Shown piece by piece: positions 23,693 to 32,854 of a stretch of DNA of 59,992 bases (within the stretch, counting starts at the first letter, position 1; the number at the start of each line of letters is the position of its first letter). The position numbers and the translations under genes were made by a program. A model generated the notes under the pieces. The model saw nothing but the letters and a program-made list of their open reading frames with translations. It searched no databases and was not told the DNA's origin. Source of the DNA: an uncultured Flavonifractor sp. (GTDB lineage Bacteria; Bacillota; Clostridia; Oscillospirales; Oscillospiraceae); NCBI GenBank assembly GCA_947384055.1, contig CANDFO010000005.1, forward strand, positions 1 through 59,992, written 5' to 3'.

Positions 23693-24724
23693 TTACGTCG
23701 CTTGTCCCTCCCGCATAGTTCTGCGGCGGAGCTGGCCGCAGGAGGCGTCAATTCCGCCGCCCAGCCTGCGCCGGATTGTGGCCGTAATCCCCTGGGCCTC
23801 CAGCTGCTTTTGAAACGCCGCCGTCCTCCGACTGGGTTGGAAAGGGCTCTCCTCCACCCGGTTCAGGGGAATCAGATTCACATGGCTGCCTGTACCTTTT
23901 AGATGCCGGGCCAAAAGGCCGGCCTGCCAGTCGGCGTCGTTCACACCGTCAATCATGGCGTATTCATAGGAGATGCGCCGCCCGGTGGCGTCAAAATAGC
24001 GGCGGCAGGCGGCCAGCAGCTGTTCCACCCCCGTGGAGTGGTTCACCGGCATCAGCCGGGAACGGGTCTCGTCGTCCGGCGCATGGAGCGACACCGATAA
24101 AGTCAATTGTAACCGATACCCGGCCAGCTTGTCAATTTTTTCGATCAGTCCGCAGGTGGACAGGGAGATATGGCGCATCCCTATGTTCAGTCCCTCAGGG
24201 CTGTTCACCAGCTCCAAAAAGCGGAGCACTCCATCAAAATTGTCCAGAGGCTCTCCAATCCCCATGAGGACAATGTTACTCACCGGGGCGCCCGAGTCCA
24301 TCTGGGTAAAGAGCACCTGGTCCAGCATTTCGCCGGGGGTCAGGTCCCGCACCTTCCCCCCCAGGGTGGAGGCGCAGAAGGCACACCCCATACGGCACCC
24401 CACCTGAGAGGAGATACATACAGTATTCCCATGATGATAGCGCATCAAAACCGTTTCAATGCAGCTTCCGTCCCTCAGCCGCCACAAATATTTGACGGTC
24501 CCGTCTTTGGGGTCTACCTGCCTGCGCTCCACCGCCGGCACAGTGATGAAGCACTGACGGGACAGCGTCTCCCGCAGGGACCTGGACAGATTGGTCATCT
24601 CATCAAAGGACCGCGCTCCCCGGTGGAGCCATTGAAAAACCTGCCTGGCCCGAAACGGGGGCTCCCCCAGCTCCTGAAAGAAAGCCGTCATCCGGGACAG
24701 ATCCATGGATTTTAAATCGGTCAT
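23693..24724 (-). CDS. rlmN: 23S rRNA (adenine2503-C2)-methyltransferase RlmN
   Basis: A 343-residue radical SAM methyltransferase acting on A2503 of 23S rRNA (and A37 of some tRNAs). The cluster motif is CRMGCAFCASTLGG near residue 107; the N-terminal accessory domain has FRARQVFQWLHRG. The two methyl-transfer cysteines are expected near 107 and in the C-terminal GGIDASCGQLRR, which is present. ATG 24724 follows GGGAGGG. The frame extends further to 24766 without better evidence. Confidence 0.96.
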   Translation of the reverse strand: MTDLKSMDLSRMTAFFQELGEPPFRARQVFQWLHRGARSFDEMTNLSRSLRETLSRQCFITVPAVERRQVDPKDGTVKYLWRLRDGSCIETVLMRYHHGNTVCISSQVGCRMGCAFCASTLGGKVRDLTPGEMLDQVLFTQMDSGAPVSNIVLMGIGEPLDNFDGVLRFLELVNSPEGLNIGMRHISLSTCGLIEKIDKLAGYRLQLTLSVSLHAPDDETRSRLMPVNHSTGVEQLLAACRRYFDATGRRISYEYAMIDGVNDADWQAGLLARHLKGTGSHVNLIPLNRVEESPFQPSRRTAAFQKQLEAQGITATIRRRLGGGIDASCGQLRRRTMREGQAT

Positions 24725-24812
24725 AAGGGCTCCCTCCCTGTAGCATAGCTTTGAACACTCCGGCATACCCCGGAGAGCCCGTCGCTTTGGCTGGAACGCG
24801 GGGTGCAGGCGC

Positions 24813-26141
24813 TCATTTGAGCATGTCCTTCCGTTTGAGCCGGGCCATAAAAAATCCGTCGGTGCCGTGAATATGGGGCCAGAGGGTCAGCATGCCCTCC
24901 GGTACGGCTCCAATGGGCTCCGGCAGCTGAAACGGCTCACATGTAAAGTCTGAACACCTGTCAAGAAAGGCGTTCACAACCCCCTCATTTTCCCGCTCCA
25001 GCAGGGTGCAGGTGGCATAGAGCAAGCGGCCGCCCGGCTTTACATACCGGGCCACATTGTCCAAAATAGCGCTTTGAACCCGGGGCAGGTGTTCCAGAGG
25101 AGCCGGGTCCTTATAGCGGATGTCCGGTTTTTTGCGGATAATGCCCAGCCCCGAGCAGGGCACATCGGCAATCACCAGGTCGAATCTGTGAAGGTATTCT
25201 TCTTTTCCCATCTTCGCGTCCAAGGTCTGTGCCCGGATACAGGACAGCTCCAGCCGCCGGGCCCCCGCCTCAATCAGTTTCTGCTTGTGGGGGTGGATGT
25301 CGCAGGAAAAAATATTCCCCCTGTCCCCCATAGCAATCCCCGCCGCGAAGGATTTCCCGCCGGGGGCGGCGCAGGCGTCCAACACCTGCATACCCGCTCC
25401 GGGCTCCGCCGCCAGCACCGAAAGCCTGGCCGCCGGGTCTTGAATGTAAAACATCCCCTTTTGGAAGGCATCCAACCGCTCTATGTTTCCTGTGCCGTTC
25501 AGCAGCAGGCAGTCCGCCAGCCAGGGATGGGGCGAGGCCTCCACCCCCTGGGCCTCCAGGCACTCCCGCACCTGGCCGCTGGTAAAACGGCAGGTGTTCA
25601 CCTGCGCGCAGACAGGCGGCTGGGTGTTGTCCGCCTCCATCAGCCGGAGCGCCCCCTCCCGGCCCAGCCGCTCCGCAAAGGCCTCCGCCAGCCAGTCCGG
25701 ATGGCTGTACCGGACGGCGTCGCCGGGCGGCTCCGGGAGATGTCCCTTTTGGCGGGACAAATTCCGCAGAACGCCGTTTACCAGCCCCGCCGCCCGGGGA
25801 TTCCTGGCATAGCGCCGGGCCAGCTTCACCGACTCGTTCACCGCCGCGCTGTCCGGCACCCGGTCCAGATACAGAAGCTGATAGGCCCCCAGCCGCAGGC
25901 ACTCCAGCACCTGCTCCTCCAGCTTTTCCAGCCTCATGGCACACAGCCCTGACAGGTAAAAATCCAAAAGCATGCGGTTTTGAAGCACGCCGAAGCACAG
26001 ACGGGTGGCCAGGGCCGCGTCCCGCCCGTCCAGTCCGGCCTCCCGCAGAGCTCTTTTTAAAAAGCCGTCCGACCAGGCGCCCTGGCGGGCGCAGGCTGAG
26101 AGAACCCGCAGCGCTGTCTCTCTGGCGGAGCTCTCCCTCAT
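24813..26141 (-). CDS. rsmB: 16S rRNA (cytosine967-C5)-methyltransferase RsmB
   Basis: A 442-residue protein with an N-terminal NusB-like RNA-binding domain (residues 1-140) and a C-terminal SAM methyltransferase domain: VLDACAAPGGKSFAAG near 250, DVPCSGLGIIRKKPDIRYK near 318 (PC catalytic motif) and YATCTLLERENE near 370. ATG 26141 has GGAGGG seven bases upstream; a TTG two codons earlier is less likely. It slightly touches the preceding metallopeptidase gene end. Confidence 0.95.
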   Translation of the reverse strand: MRESSARETALRVLSACARQGAWSDGFLKRALREAGLDGRDAALATRLCFGVLQNRMLLDFYLSGLCAMRLEKLEEQVLECLRLGAYQLLYLDRVPDSAAVNESVKLARRYARNPRAAGLVNGVLRNLSRQKGHLPEPPGDAVRYSHPDWLAEAFAERLGREGALRLMEADNTQPPVCAQVNTCRFTSGQVRECLEAQGVEASPHPWLADCLLLNGTGNIERLDAFQKGMFYIQDPAARLSVLAAEPGAGMQVLDACAAPGGKSFAAGIAMGDRGNIFSCDIHPHKQKLIEAGARRLELSCIRAQTLDAKMGKEEYLHRFDLVIADVPCSGLGIIRKKPDIRYKDPAPLEHLPRVQSAILDNVARYVKPGGRLLYATCTLLERENEGVVNAFLDRCSDFTCEPFQLPEPIGAVPEGMLTLWPHIHGTDGFFMARLKRKDMLK

Positions 26142-26143
26142 GT

Positions 26144-26842
26144 TCAATCCCTCCGCCGACCGCCAAAGGCCAGCACAAACCGCAGCAGCTGAGCCAGGGA
26201 AACCAGCAGCGCCGCCACATAGGTCATAGCCGCAGCGGAGAGGACTTTCTTTGCCCCCCGCAGCTCCTGGTCTTCCAAGAATCCACCGCTCTCCAGGGTG
26301 GCAAGGGCCCGCCGGGAGGCATTGAACTCCACCGGCAGGGTGACAAGCTGACCCGCCACCGCCAGGGAGAAAAGCACCACACCGATGCCAAAGAGCGTCT
26401 GCGAGTACAAAAACAGACCGATCAAAATAAAAATAATGGACAGCTGAGAGCCAATATTGCTCAGAGGGATGATGGCGGAGCGCACCCGGATGGGGCCGTA
26501 GCCCTGGGCATACTGTACCGCGTGGCCCGCCTCGTGGGCCGCCACCCCCACCGCCGCCACGGAATTTACCCCGTAGACCGAATCGGAAAGGCGGATCACA
26601 TTGTCCCGGGGATCATAGTGGTCGCTCAGCCGACCGGATACCCGTTCAATACGCACATCATATACGCCGTGAAAGCGGAGCACCGCTTCCGCGGCACCGG
26701 CTCCGGTAAGCCCGCGGCCGCTGGACACCCTGGACCAGCGGTTAAACGTGGTGGATACCCGCACCTGCGCCACCAGCGCGATCACCATGGCCGGAACCAG
26801 GAGAACCCAGTAATAGACATCGAAACGATAGAAAAAGGGCAT
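26144..26842 (-). CDS. Zinc metallopeptidase, YugP-like membrane protein
   Basis: A 232-residue protein of the Zn_peptidase_2 family. An N-terminal membrane segment (YYWVLLVPAMVIALVAQV) precedes the zinc site AAHEAGHAVQYAQGYGP near residue 115, then two or more membrane segments (LSIIFILIGLFLYSQTLFG, VVLFSLAVAGQLVTLPVEF). The third ligand is probably the Glu or His in the following helical part. The substrate is unknown. Fmt upstream and rsmB downstream is a familiar clostridial order. Confidence 0.88.
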   Translation of the reverse strand: MPFFYRFDVYYWVLLVPAMVIALVAQVRVSTTFNRWSRVSSGRGLTGAGAAEAVLRFHGVYDVRIERVSGRLSDHYDPRDNVIRLSDSVYGVNSVAAVGVAAHEAGHAVQYAQGYGPIRVRSAIIPLSNIGSQLSIIFILIGLFLYSQTLFGIGVVLFSLAVAGQLVTLPVEFNASRRALATLESGGFLEDQELRGAKKVLSAAAMTYVAALLVSLAQLLRFVLAFGGRRRD

Positions 26843-26873
26843 AGATTGATTCCTTTCTCAAAATTGCGCCGGT

Positions 26874-27794
26874 TCAGCCCAGTTCCAGCGGGTGGCCCCG
26901 CAGATAATCGGCGGCTTTCATGCGTTTGCCGCCGTCAGGCTGGAGCTCCAGAATGCGCAGAGCCGTTCCGCCGGCACAGGCCACCAGAATCCCTGTTTTC
27001 CCCGCCTCCAGAATCGCGCCGGGGCGGGCGGATACGAGGGTACTCTCTGGGACAGCGGAATATACTTTACAGCGCTTGCCCCCCAGTTCCGTCACGGCGG
27101 CAGGCCAGGGGATCAACCCCCGGACCTGGTTATGGAGCGCCTGGGCCGGACGGCCCCAGTCCATCGGGGAGAGATCTTTGGTCAGCATGGGGGCCAGCGT
27201 GGACCGAGCATGGTCCTGCGGGGTGCGTGAGGTAGTTCCGGCCGCTATTGCGGCCACGGTCTCCGCCAGCAGCTCCCCGCCCAGCTCCGCCAGGCGGCAA
27301 TACAGCTGCCAGGCATCCTCCCGGGGGCCGATGGGGGTGGACCTCTGGGCGATGATATCCCCGGCGTCCAGCTCTGCGGCCATGTGCATAATGGTAACGC
27401 CGGTTATCTCATCACCGTTGAGCACCGCCCAGTTAATGGGGGCCGCCCCCCGGTAGCGGGGCAGCAGAGAAGAGTGCACATTGATACACCCCCTGGCGGG
27501 GTACTCCAGAATCTCGTCAGGCAGAATGCGCCCATAAGCCGCCACCACAATCAGCTCCGGAGCCAGCTCCTCAATCAGCTCCAGCGCCGTGCCGTCCCGC
27601 AGCTTGACCGGCTGATACACCGGGATATTGTGGGCCTGGGCGCACACCTTGACCGGCGTGGGCAGCAGCTTCATGCCCCGGTTTTTGGGCTTATCCGGCT
27701 GGGTAAACACACCGCAGACCTGGTGCCCGGCTTTGAGCAGCCCCTCCAGGGAGGGAACGGCAAAGTCCGGCGTGCCCATAAACAAAATTCTCAT
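26874..27794 (-). CDS. fmt: Methionyl-tRNA formyltransferase
   Basis: A 306-residue enzyme that formylates initiator Met-tRNA. The N-terminal formyltransferase fold begins MRILFMGTPDFAVPSLEGL; the catalytic region includes INVHSSLLPRYRGAAPINWAVLNGD near 108-130 (His and Asn) and LDAGDIIAQRSTPIG. The C-terminal OB domain starts near 207. Its ATG overlaps the def stop by four bases, joining the two enzymes of the formyl-methionine cycle. Confidence 0.97.
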   Translation of the reverse strand: MRILFMGTPDFAVPSLEGLLKAGHQVCGVFTQPDKPKNRGMKLLPTPVKVCAQAHNIPVYQPVKLRDGTALELIEELAPELIVVAAYGRILPDEILEYPARGCINVHSSLLPRYRGAAPINWAVLNGDEITGVTIMHMAAELDAGDIIAQRSTPIGPREDAWQLYCRLAELGGELLAETVAAIAAGTTSRTPQDHARSTLAPMLTKDLSPMDWGRPAQALHNQVRGLIPWPAAVTELGGKRCKVYSAVPESTLVSARPGAILEAGKTGILVACAGGTALRILELQPDGGKRMKAADYLRGHPLELG

Positions 27795-28330
27795 CTGCCC
27801 CGGCGCTCCTTCCGGCGACGGCGACGGCTCCCCTGCGCCTCTTCCTCCTCACCCGCCAGAATCTCGTCCAGCTCCTCGCTGGTATACAGCTGGTCGGTGT
27901 GGTCGGTAAAAACAATGCCGTCCAGGTGCTCCAGCTCGTGGCAGAAGCACCGGGCCACCAGCTCTTCCCCCTCCACCTGGAAAAACGCCCCGTTCCGGTC
28001 CTGGGCCCGGACAACGACGTGCTGGGGCCGCTTCACCTTGCCCCAGCGGTCGGGCACCGACAGACAGCCCTCAAACCCGTCCTGCTCCCCGTCCTCCTGA
28101 AGAATTTCCGGGTTTACCAGCTCCAGCATCTGCTCCTGGCCGTCCACCACAATGGCCACCCGCCGGAGAATGCCGACCTGGGGAGCCGCCAGACCTGCGC
28201 CTCCCGCCTCGGCCAGGGTTTCCTTCAGGTCGTCCAGCAGGTCGTGGAGCCGCTGGTCAAATTTTGTTACCGGACGGCAGGTTTTATGCAGACTGGGGTC
28301 TTTATCCGTCAAAATACTGCGCAGAGCCAT
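27791..28330 (-). CDS. def: Peptide deformylase
   Basis: A 179-residue metalloenzyme removing formyl from nascent chains. Motif 1 GGAGLAAPQVGILRR near residue 42, motif 2 EGCLSVPD near 90 (metal Cys) and motif 3 CHELEHLDGIVFTD near 133 (two His and the catalytic Glu) are intact; the canonical HEIDH reads HELEH. The tail (EEEEAQGSRRRRRKERRGR, shortened) is strongly charged and longer than usual. Confidence 0.97.
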   Translation of the reverse strand: MALRSILTDKDPSLHKTCRPVTKFDQRLHDLLDDLKETLAEAGGAGLAAPQVGILRRVAIVVDGQEQMLELVNPEILQEDGEQDGFEGCLSVPDRWGKVKRPQHVVVRAQDRNGAFFQVEGEELVARCFCHELEHLDGIVFTDHTDQLYTSEELDEILAGEEEEAQGSRRRRRKERRGR

Positions 28331-28344
28331 GCTATGGTCCCTCC

Positions 28345-28722
28345 TTATGTTTGTCCATCCGCCTCGGTCAGCCGCTCCAGGGCCTCATCCGCACTCTGGG
28401 GGAAAAAGATCTGTTTCCCCTCGTTGCTCTCCCGAATAAAGTCCCGGAGCGGCTTGCTGGTATAGCGGGAATAGTCGCCGTAAATGGCCAGCTTGGTCTG
28501 ATAGGTAACAAATTTTTGCAGAATCTCCCCTGCAATTCCGCTGCTCAGCACGAAAAAGTCCTGGCAGAATGCCTCTTTGTTGATACACAGGCAGGTGCTT
28601 TCGGCCTCGTACCGGACGCGCATCAGCAGATCCAGAGCCGACTGTACGTCGCAGACGACAGGGACAGCGCTGTATACACAGGCCACAGTCCGGCCGTTTT
28701 TCTCTCTCCGTTCTATATTCAT
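28345..28722 (-). CDS. DUF4180 domain protein
   Basis: A 125-residue soluble protein that resembles DUF4180: TKLAIYGDYSRYTSKPLRDFIRESNEGKQIFFPQSADEALERL is characteristic (shown in part as KPLRDFIRESNEGKQIFF). Proteins of this family are small and of unknown function. AAGGGA precedes the ATG. It is inserted between priA and def, where most Firmicutes have nothing, spaced 14 bases from each neighbour, so it is cotranscribed. Confidence 0.75.
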   Translation of the reverse strand: MNIERREKNGRTVACVYSAVPVVCDVQSALDLLMRVRYEAESTCLCINKEAFCQDFFVLSSGIAGEILQKFVTYQTKLAIYGDYSRYTSKPLRDFIRESNEGKQIFFPQSADEALERLTEADGQT

Positions 28723-28736
28723 ATAAAAGTTCCCTT

Positions 28737-31214
28737 CTATCCGTCAACAGGGTTCACGTCCGCCGATACGGACACCCCTCGGTTTTCTTTGTCTTTTTGG
28801 GCACAGCGCACCAGATAGGCCACCATTGCCCGCACCGGTTTCGTATTCCGGCAGGCCAGGGTCAGCCGGTAGCGGTAGCGGTCGTTGACCTTGGCCACGC
28901 TCGCGGGAGCCGGTCCCAGCAGCTGGGCGGCCACCCCGCGGAGCTCCGGACGCCGGAGCCATTCCTCCAGGGCCCGCCGCAGGCGCATACAGGCGGACAG
29001 CACCGCCGGTTCCGACAGCCCCGAGGCCGTCAGCACAAACAGGTCCCGGAAGGGCGGGCACCCCCGCACCTGCCGCAGAGTAATCTCCTGCTCATAAAAG
29101 CTGTCATAGTCCTGCGCCGCCGCACAGAGGACCACCTCGTTTTCCGGGGTATAGGTCTGAATCACCGCCCGGCCCAGCTTGCTCCCCCGCCCCGCCCGGC
29201 CCACCACCTGGGTCAGCAGGGAAAAGGTTCTCTCGCCTGCCCGGTAGTCATCTATATAGAGGGACAGGTCGGCGGCCATAACCCCCACCAGGGTCACATT
29301 TTCAAAATCCAATCCCTTGGCCACCATCTGGGTGCCCACCAGAATGGGCACCCGCTCCCGCTCAAACTGGGACAGGAGCTTTTCATGGCTTTGAGAGGCG
29401 GAGACCGTGTCCGTATCCATGCGCAGCACCCGGACGCCCGGGAATACCTCCGCCAGCTCCTCTTCTACCTTCTGGGTGCCCACACCGATAAAATTCAGCG
29501 TGCCGCCGCACTGCGGGCAGACGGCGGGCAGGGGCTCCGAGTGCCCGCAGTAGTGGCACATCAGCCGTCCGTTGGCCGAGTGATAGGTCAGGTGCACCGA
29601 GCAGCGGGGACAGACGGGCGCACTGCCGCACTCTCCGCAGGAGACCATGCGGCTGGCCCCCCGGCGGTTGAGAAATAAGATGCTCTGCTCCCCCGCCAGC
29701 AGATTTTCCTCCAGGGCCCTCCGCAACGGGGCGCTGAGACAGCCGCCGTTGCCTGCGCGCAGCTCCTCCTTCATGTCCGCAATGGTCACTTGGGGCAGAG
29801 CACACTCATTATAGCGCCTGGACAGGGTGAACAGATGGTACACCCCCGTCCTAGCCAGGTACATACTCTCCACCGACGGAGTGGCGGAGCCCAGCACCAG
29901 CAGCGCTCCGCTCTGGTTGCAGCGGTATTTTGCCACATCCCGGGCATGATATTTCGGAACCTGTTCCGATTTATAGGAATATTCCTGTTCCTCATCCAGA
30001 ATGACCAGTCCCAGCCGCTGCAATGGGGCAAATACCGCCGAGCGGGTTCCGATTACCACCCTGGCCTGGCCGGAGCGCACCCGCTTCCACTGGTCATATC
30101 GTTCCCCCGCCCGCAGGGAGGAGTGCAGAACCGCGATTTCATCTCCGAACTGAGCGGTAAAAATCCGCAGGAGCTGGGGTGTCAGTGCAATCTCCGGTAC
30201 AAGCACCATAGCGGTGCGGTCCCGCGACAGAGTCTCATGGATCAGGCGGATATACACCTGCGTCTTGCCGCTCCCCGTAATACCGTAAAGAAGGGCGACG
30301 GCAGGCCGACCGGCGGCGGCCAGCCCGTTCAGCCCCTGAAACGCCGCCTCCTGCTCTCCATTGAGCACCGGAGGCGGCGCCGGCTCCACCTCATCCGGCA
30401 CAGTCCGTCGTAGGACCTCCCGCTGTTCCAGGACAATCAGCCCGCTTTTTTCCAGAGAGCGCAGCGTGCTCCGGCTGGCCCCGGTAAAATAGCAGAGCTC
30501 CTTGGTGGATGCCCTGCCTACGGTGCAGAGCAGCTCCACCACCGCGTAGCGCAGAGAAGCGCTCCGCCGCTTAGATGTCACCTGGGCAATAGCCTCCTCC
30601 GGCGGCACCCGCAGGGAGGCCACCTGTTCCGTTTTATCCCCAACGCCCCGTGAGGCGCTGGTCTCCAGGCGCAGAATACCCCGGTCCGTCAACAGCTTCA
30701 GGGCCGGATTGGGGTCCTTGGCGCCAAAAAGCTCCCGGAGCTGCCGGACCTCCGCGCTTCCGGCGGCAAAGATCAGCTCCAAAATCCGCCGGGCGTGCTC
30801 ACTGCGGCCCGCCGCGGCATAGGCGCTCTCCCGGTCCGCCCCCTCCGCCAGCACATAACGGTCCTGGAGGGAGAAGTACAGACCGGCAGGCAGCATGGCC
30901 CGGGCCGCGTCATATACGGTGCAGAACCACCGCTCCCGCATCCACAGGGCCAGCTGAATGGCCTGGGCGTCCAGCACCGGCCCGTCGTCCAGCAGGGCAA
31001 GGATGCTCTTCCGCCTGGGGTCGGCGGCGCGGCCTTCCTCCAGCGCCAGCACAATGCCTTCTGTCCGGCGGCTGCCCGGCCCAAAGGGGAGGATTACCCG
31101 CATGCCGGGTCGCAGCTGGGGCAGCAGTTCCCGGGGAATGTCGTAGTCATAGGGCTTGTCGATGGCATAGGTGGCGGCTTTCAGGGCGGCCTTAGCCACC
31201 GTAACCGTATCCAT
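28737..31214 (-). CDS. priA: Primosomal replication-restart helicase PriA
   Basis: An 825-residue superfamily 2 helicase that restarts stalled forks. The N-terminal 3'-end-binding domain is followed by Walker A LLYGITGSGKTQVYI near 310, Walker B LVILDEEQEYSYK near 405, and a zinc-binding insertion with eight cysteines (CGECGSAPVCPRC, CHYCG, CPQCGG) near 520-560, then VGTQMVAKGLDFENVTLVG. The helicase box reads DEEQ rather than the usual DEEH. ATG 31214 with AGAGGG was chosen. Confidence 0.96.
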   Translation of the reverse strand: MDTVTVAKAALKAATYAIDKPYDYDIPRELLPQLRPGMRVILPFGPGSRRTEGIVLALEEGRAADPRRKSILALLDDGPVLDAQAIQLALWMRERWFCTVYDAARAMLPAGLYFSLQDRYVLAEGADRESAYAAAGRSEHARRILELIFAAGSAEVRQLRELFGAKDPNPALKLLTDRGILRLETSASRGVGDKTEQVASLRVPPEEAIAQVTSKRRSASLRYAVVELLCTVGRASTKELCYFTGASRSTLRSLEKSGLIVLEQREVLRRTVPDEVEPAPPPVLNGEQEAAFQGLNGLAAAGRPAVALLYGITGSGKTQVYIRLIHETLSRDRTAMVLVPEIALTPQLLRIFTAQFGDEIAVLHSSLRAGERYDQWKRVRSGQARVVIGTRSAVFAPLQRLGLVILDEEQEYSYKSEQVPKYHARDVAKYRCNQSGALLVLGSATPSVESMYLARTGVYHLFTLSRRYNECALPQVTIADMKEELRAGNGGCLSAPLRRALEENLLAGEQSILFLNRRGASRMVSCGECGSAPVCPRCSVHLTYHSANGRLMCHYCGHSEPLPAVCPQCGGTLNFIGVGTQKVEEELAEVFPGVRVLRMDTDTVSASQSHEKLLSQFERERVPILVGTQMVAKGLDFENVTLVGVMAADLSLYIDDYRAGERTFSLLTQVVGRAGRGSKLGRAVIQTYTPENEVVLCAAAQDYDSFYEQEITLRQVRGCPPFRDLFVLTASGLSEPAVLSACMRLRRALEEWLRRPELRGVAAQLLGPAPASVAKVNDRYRYRLTLACRNTKPVRAMVAYLVRCAQKDKENRGVSVSADVNPVDG

Positions 31215-31292
31215 CCGCATCCCTCTCTTCCCGTAAAAAGCGCGCTGCAAAGCTGTTCCCCTCTGCAACGCGCATGTGGTGAATTCATGTGT

Positions 31293-31982
31293 TTATTGCC
31301 GCATGATCTTCTCGTTCCACTTCTGCAGGGCTTCCTCCGGCGCGGCCAGCAGTCTGACCAGCTCCGCATTTCCACCCCGCGCCGCGCCGGGGGCCATGGT
31401 GTACAGGGCGTCCCGGCAGGCATCTGCCTTCTTGCTGTCGAGAAACACCGCCGAGGCGCACTCCCGCCGTGCATTGCAGACCGTGAGCTCATAGCTGCTC
31501 ACATAGAGGCCGCCGGAACGGGCCGCGCGGACGGTCAAAAAAATGCCCAGGATGTGTTCCGCCCGGACCGCCAGGTCCGCTATCAGCGCCCAGTCCCGCC
31601 CGACAACAGCATTGCCCAGGTGCTGTCCTTCCGCCAGGTCCCGGTCCACAAGGGCAAAGACCTGTTCCAAAGGAAGGCCGGCCTGCTCCGGCGGAAGCTC
31701 CCGGCGGATGGACTGCACCAGTCGGCTGTTTTCCGGGTCTGTCAAACCGCGGTTCTGTTTTGTCCGGCGGACCACCTGCCAAAGACAGAGAAGCCCCGGC
31801 AGAACCAGCAGCAGCGACGCAGCCACAACCCCCGCAATGCCGGGGCTGTGCTCTGCCACCGCAAAAGCGAAGAGCGCAAACCCTCCTATCAGAATCATCA
31901 GAACTCCGACGACCAGAAAAACTGCTGTGCCCGCCTTCTTGCGTCCCTTCTGCTGCTTCAGATGTTCCCTACAGTACTCCAT
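31293..31982 (-). CDS. Uncharacterised two-helix membrane protein
   Basis: A 229-residue protein not recognised. Two hydrophobic segments, AGTAVFLVVGVLMILIGGFA (near 17-36) and GIAGVVAASLLLVLPGLLCL (near 48-67), precede a soluble domain of about 160 residues with ELTVCNARRECASAVFLDSKKADACRDALY. The start overlaps the rpoZ end by 14 bases, so translation is coupled. In many Firmicutes coaBC occupies this place between rpoZ and priA; this protein is unrelated. Confidence 0.75.
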   Translation of the reverse strand: MEYCREHLKQQKGRKKAGTAVFLVVGVLMILIGGFALFAFAVAEHSPGIAGVVAASLLLVLPGLLCLWQVVRRTKQNRGLTDPENSRLVQSIRRELPPEQAGLPLEQVFALVDRDLAEGQHLGNAVVGRDWALIADLAVRAEHILGIFLTVRAARSGGLYVSSYELTVCNARRECASAVFLDSKKADACRDALYTMAPGAARGGNAELVRLLAAPEEALQKWNEKIMRQ

Positions 31983-32193
31983 CTTCCGGTTCCTCGGGGG
32001 AATGGTCCTCCAGGTCCAGCTGCCCGTCGGCTACCTCGTGGATGGCCAGGGTTACGGGCTTCTCGTCCAGGGGGATACCGGAGGTCTCCGCGCTGCTGGC
32101 AATCTGGCGGGCGCGCTGGGCTACCACGTTCACCAGCATATAGCGGCTGGGCACCTGGTTCAGCAGCTGATTCATAGGGGGTTCTAGCATCAT
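31969..32193 (-). CDS. rpoZ: RNA polymerase subunit omega
   Basis: A 74-residue omega subunit: MNQLLNQVPSRYMLVNVVAQRARQIA is the RpoZ N-terminal helix with the conserved R-Y/F-xLV and A-x-RAR residues (near 18-30), followed by KPVTLAIHEVADGQL. It assists beta-prime folding and polymerase assembly. Position between gmk and priA agrees with other Firmicutes. Confidence 0.92.
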   Translation of the reverse strand: MMLEPPMNQLLNQVPSRYMLVNVVAQRARQIASSAETSGIPLDEKPVTLAIHEVADGQLDLEDHSPEEPEDGVL

Positions 32194-32245
32194 GGTTCCA
32201 TCAGGCTCCTTCTTCGTTCATTTTAGATGCAGAGGCGGCCGGGCG

Positions 32246-32854
32246 TTAAACGCCTTCCACCAGATGCAGGCGGTTTTGCGTGCGGCAGTCCTCCGCCATT
32301 AAAATCGCGGTGATCTCCGCCGCGGCCTCAGACACCTTGTCGTTGACCACCAGGTAATCATAATGGGGAATTTCCCGGTACTCCTCCCGGGCCTTGGTGA
32401 GCCGCCCCTGAATAACCTCCTCCTGGTCAGTGGCCCGGCCATGCAGACGGCGGGACAGCTCCTCAAAGGAGGGCGGGACAATGAAAATCAGCACGGCCTC
32501 CGGGCACCGGGCGCGGACCTTGGCGGCCCCCTGGACTTCAATATCCAGCAGCACGTCAATCCCCTGCTCCAGCTTCTCCTGGATCAGACGCAGAGAGGTG
32601 CCGTAGTAATTATGGACATATTCCGCGTATTCCAGCAGCTCATTTCGCGCAATCATGCCCTCAAAATCGTCCCGGCTGACAAAATAATAGTTCACTCCGT
32701 CGGCCTCACCCACCCGCGGGGCGCGGGTGGTGAAGGAGACGGAAAAATAGATGTCCGTACGCTCGCTCAGCAGCTCGGAGATCACTGTGCTCTTCCCTAC
32801 CCCCGAGGGACCCGAGAGAACTATCAGCTGTCCCCTGGCTTTCTTCTGCTTCAC
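32246..32854 (-). CDS. gmk: Guanylate kinase
   Basis: A 202-residue enzyme phosphorylating GMP to GDP. P-loop LIVLSGPSGVGKSTVIS near residue 10; GMP-binding SVSFTTRAPRVGEADGVNYYF near 38-58 (given here to 20) and the lid arginine region ARCPEAVLIFIVPPS, RLHGRATDQEEVIQ. The GTG start overlaps the remA stop (GTGA). Confidence 0.97.
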   Translation of the reverse strand: MKQKKARGQLIVLSGPSGVGKSTVISELLSERTDIYFSVSFTTRAPRVGEADGVNYYFVSRDDFEGMIARNELLEYAEYVHNYYGTSLRLIQEKLEQGIDVLLDIEVQGAAKVRARCPEAVLIFIVPPSFEELSRRLHGRATDQEEVIQGRLTKAREEYREIPHYDYLVVNDKVSEAAAEITAILMAEDCRTQNRLHLVEGV

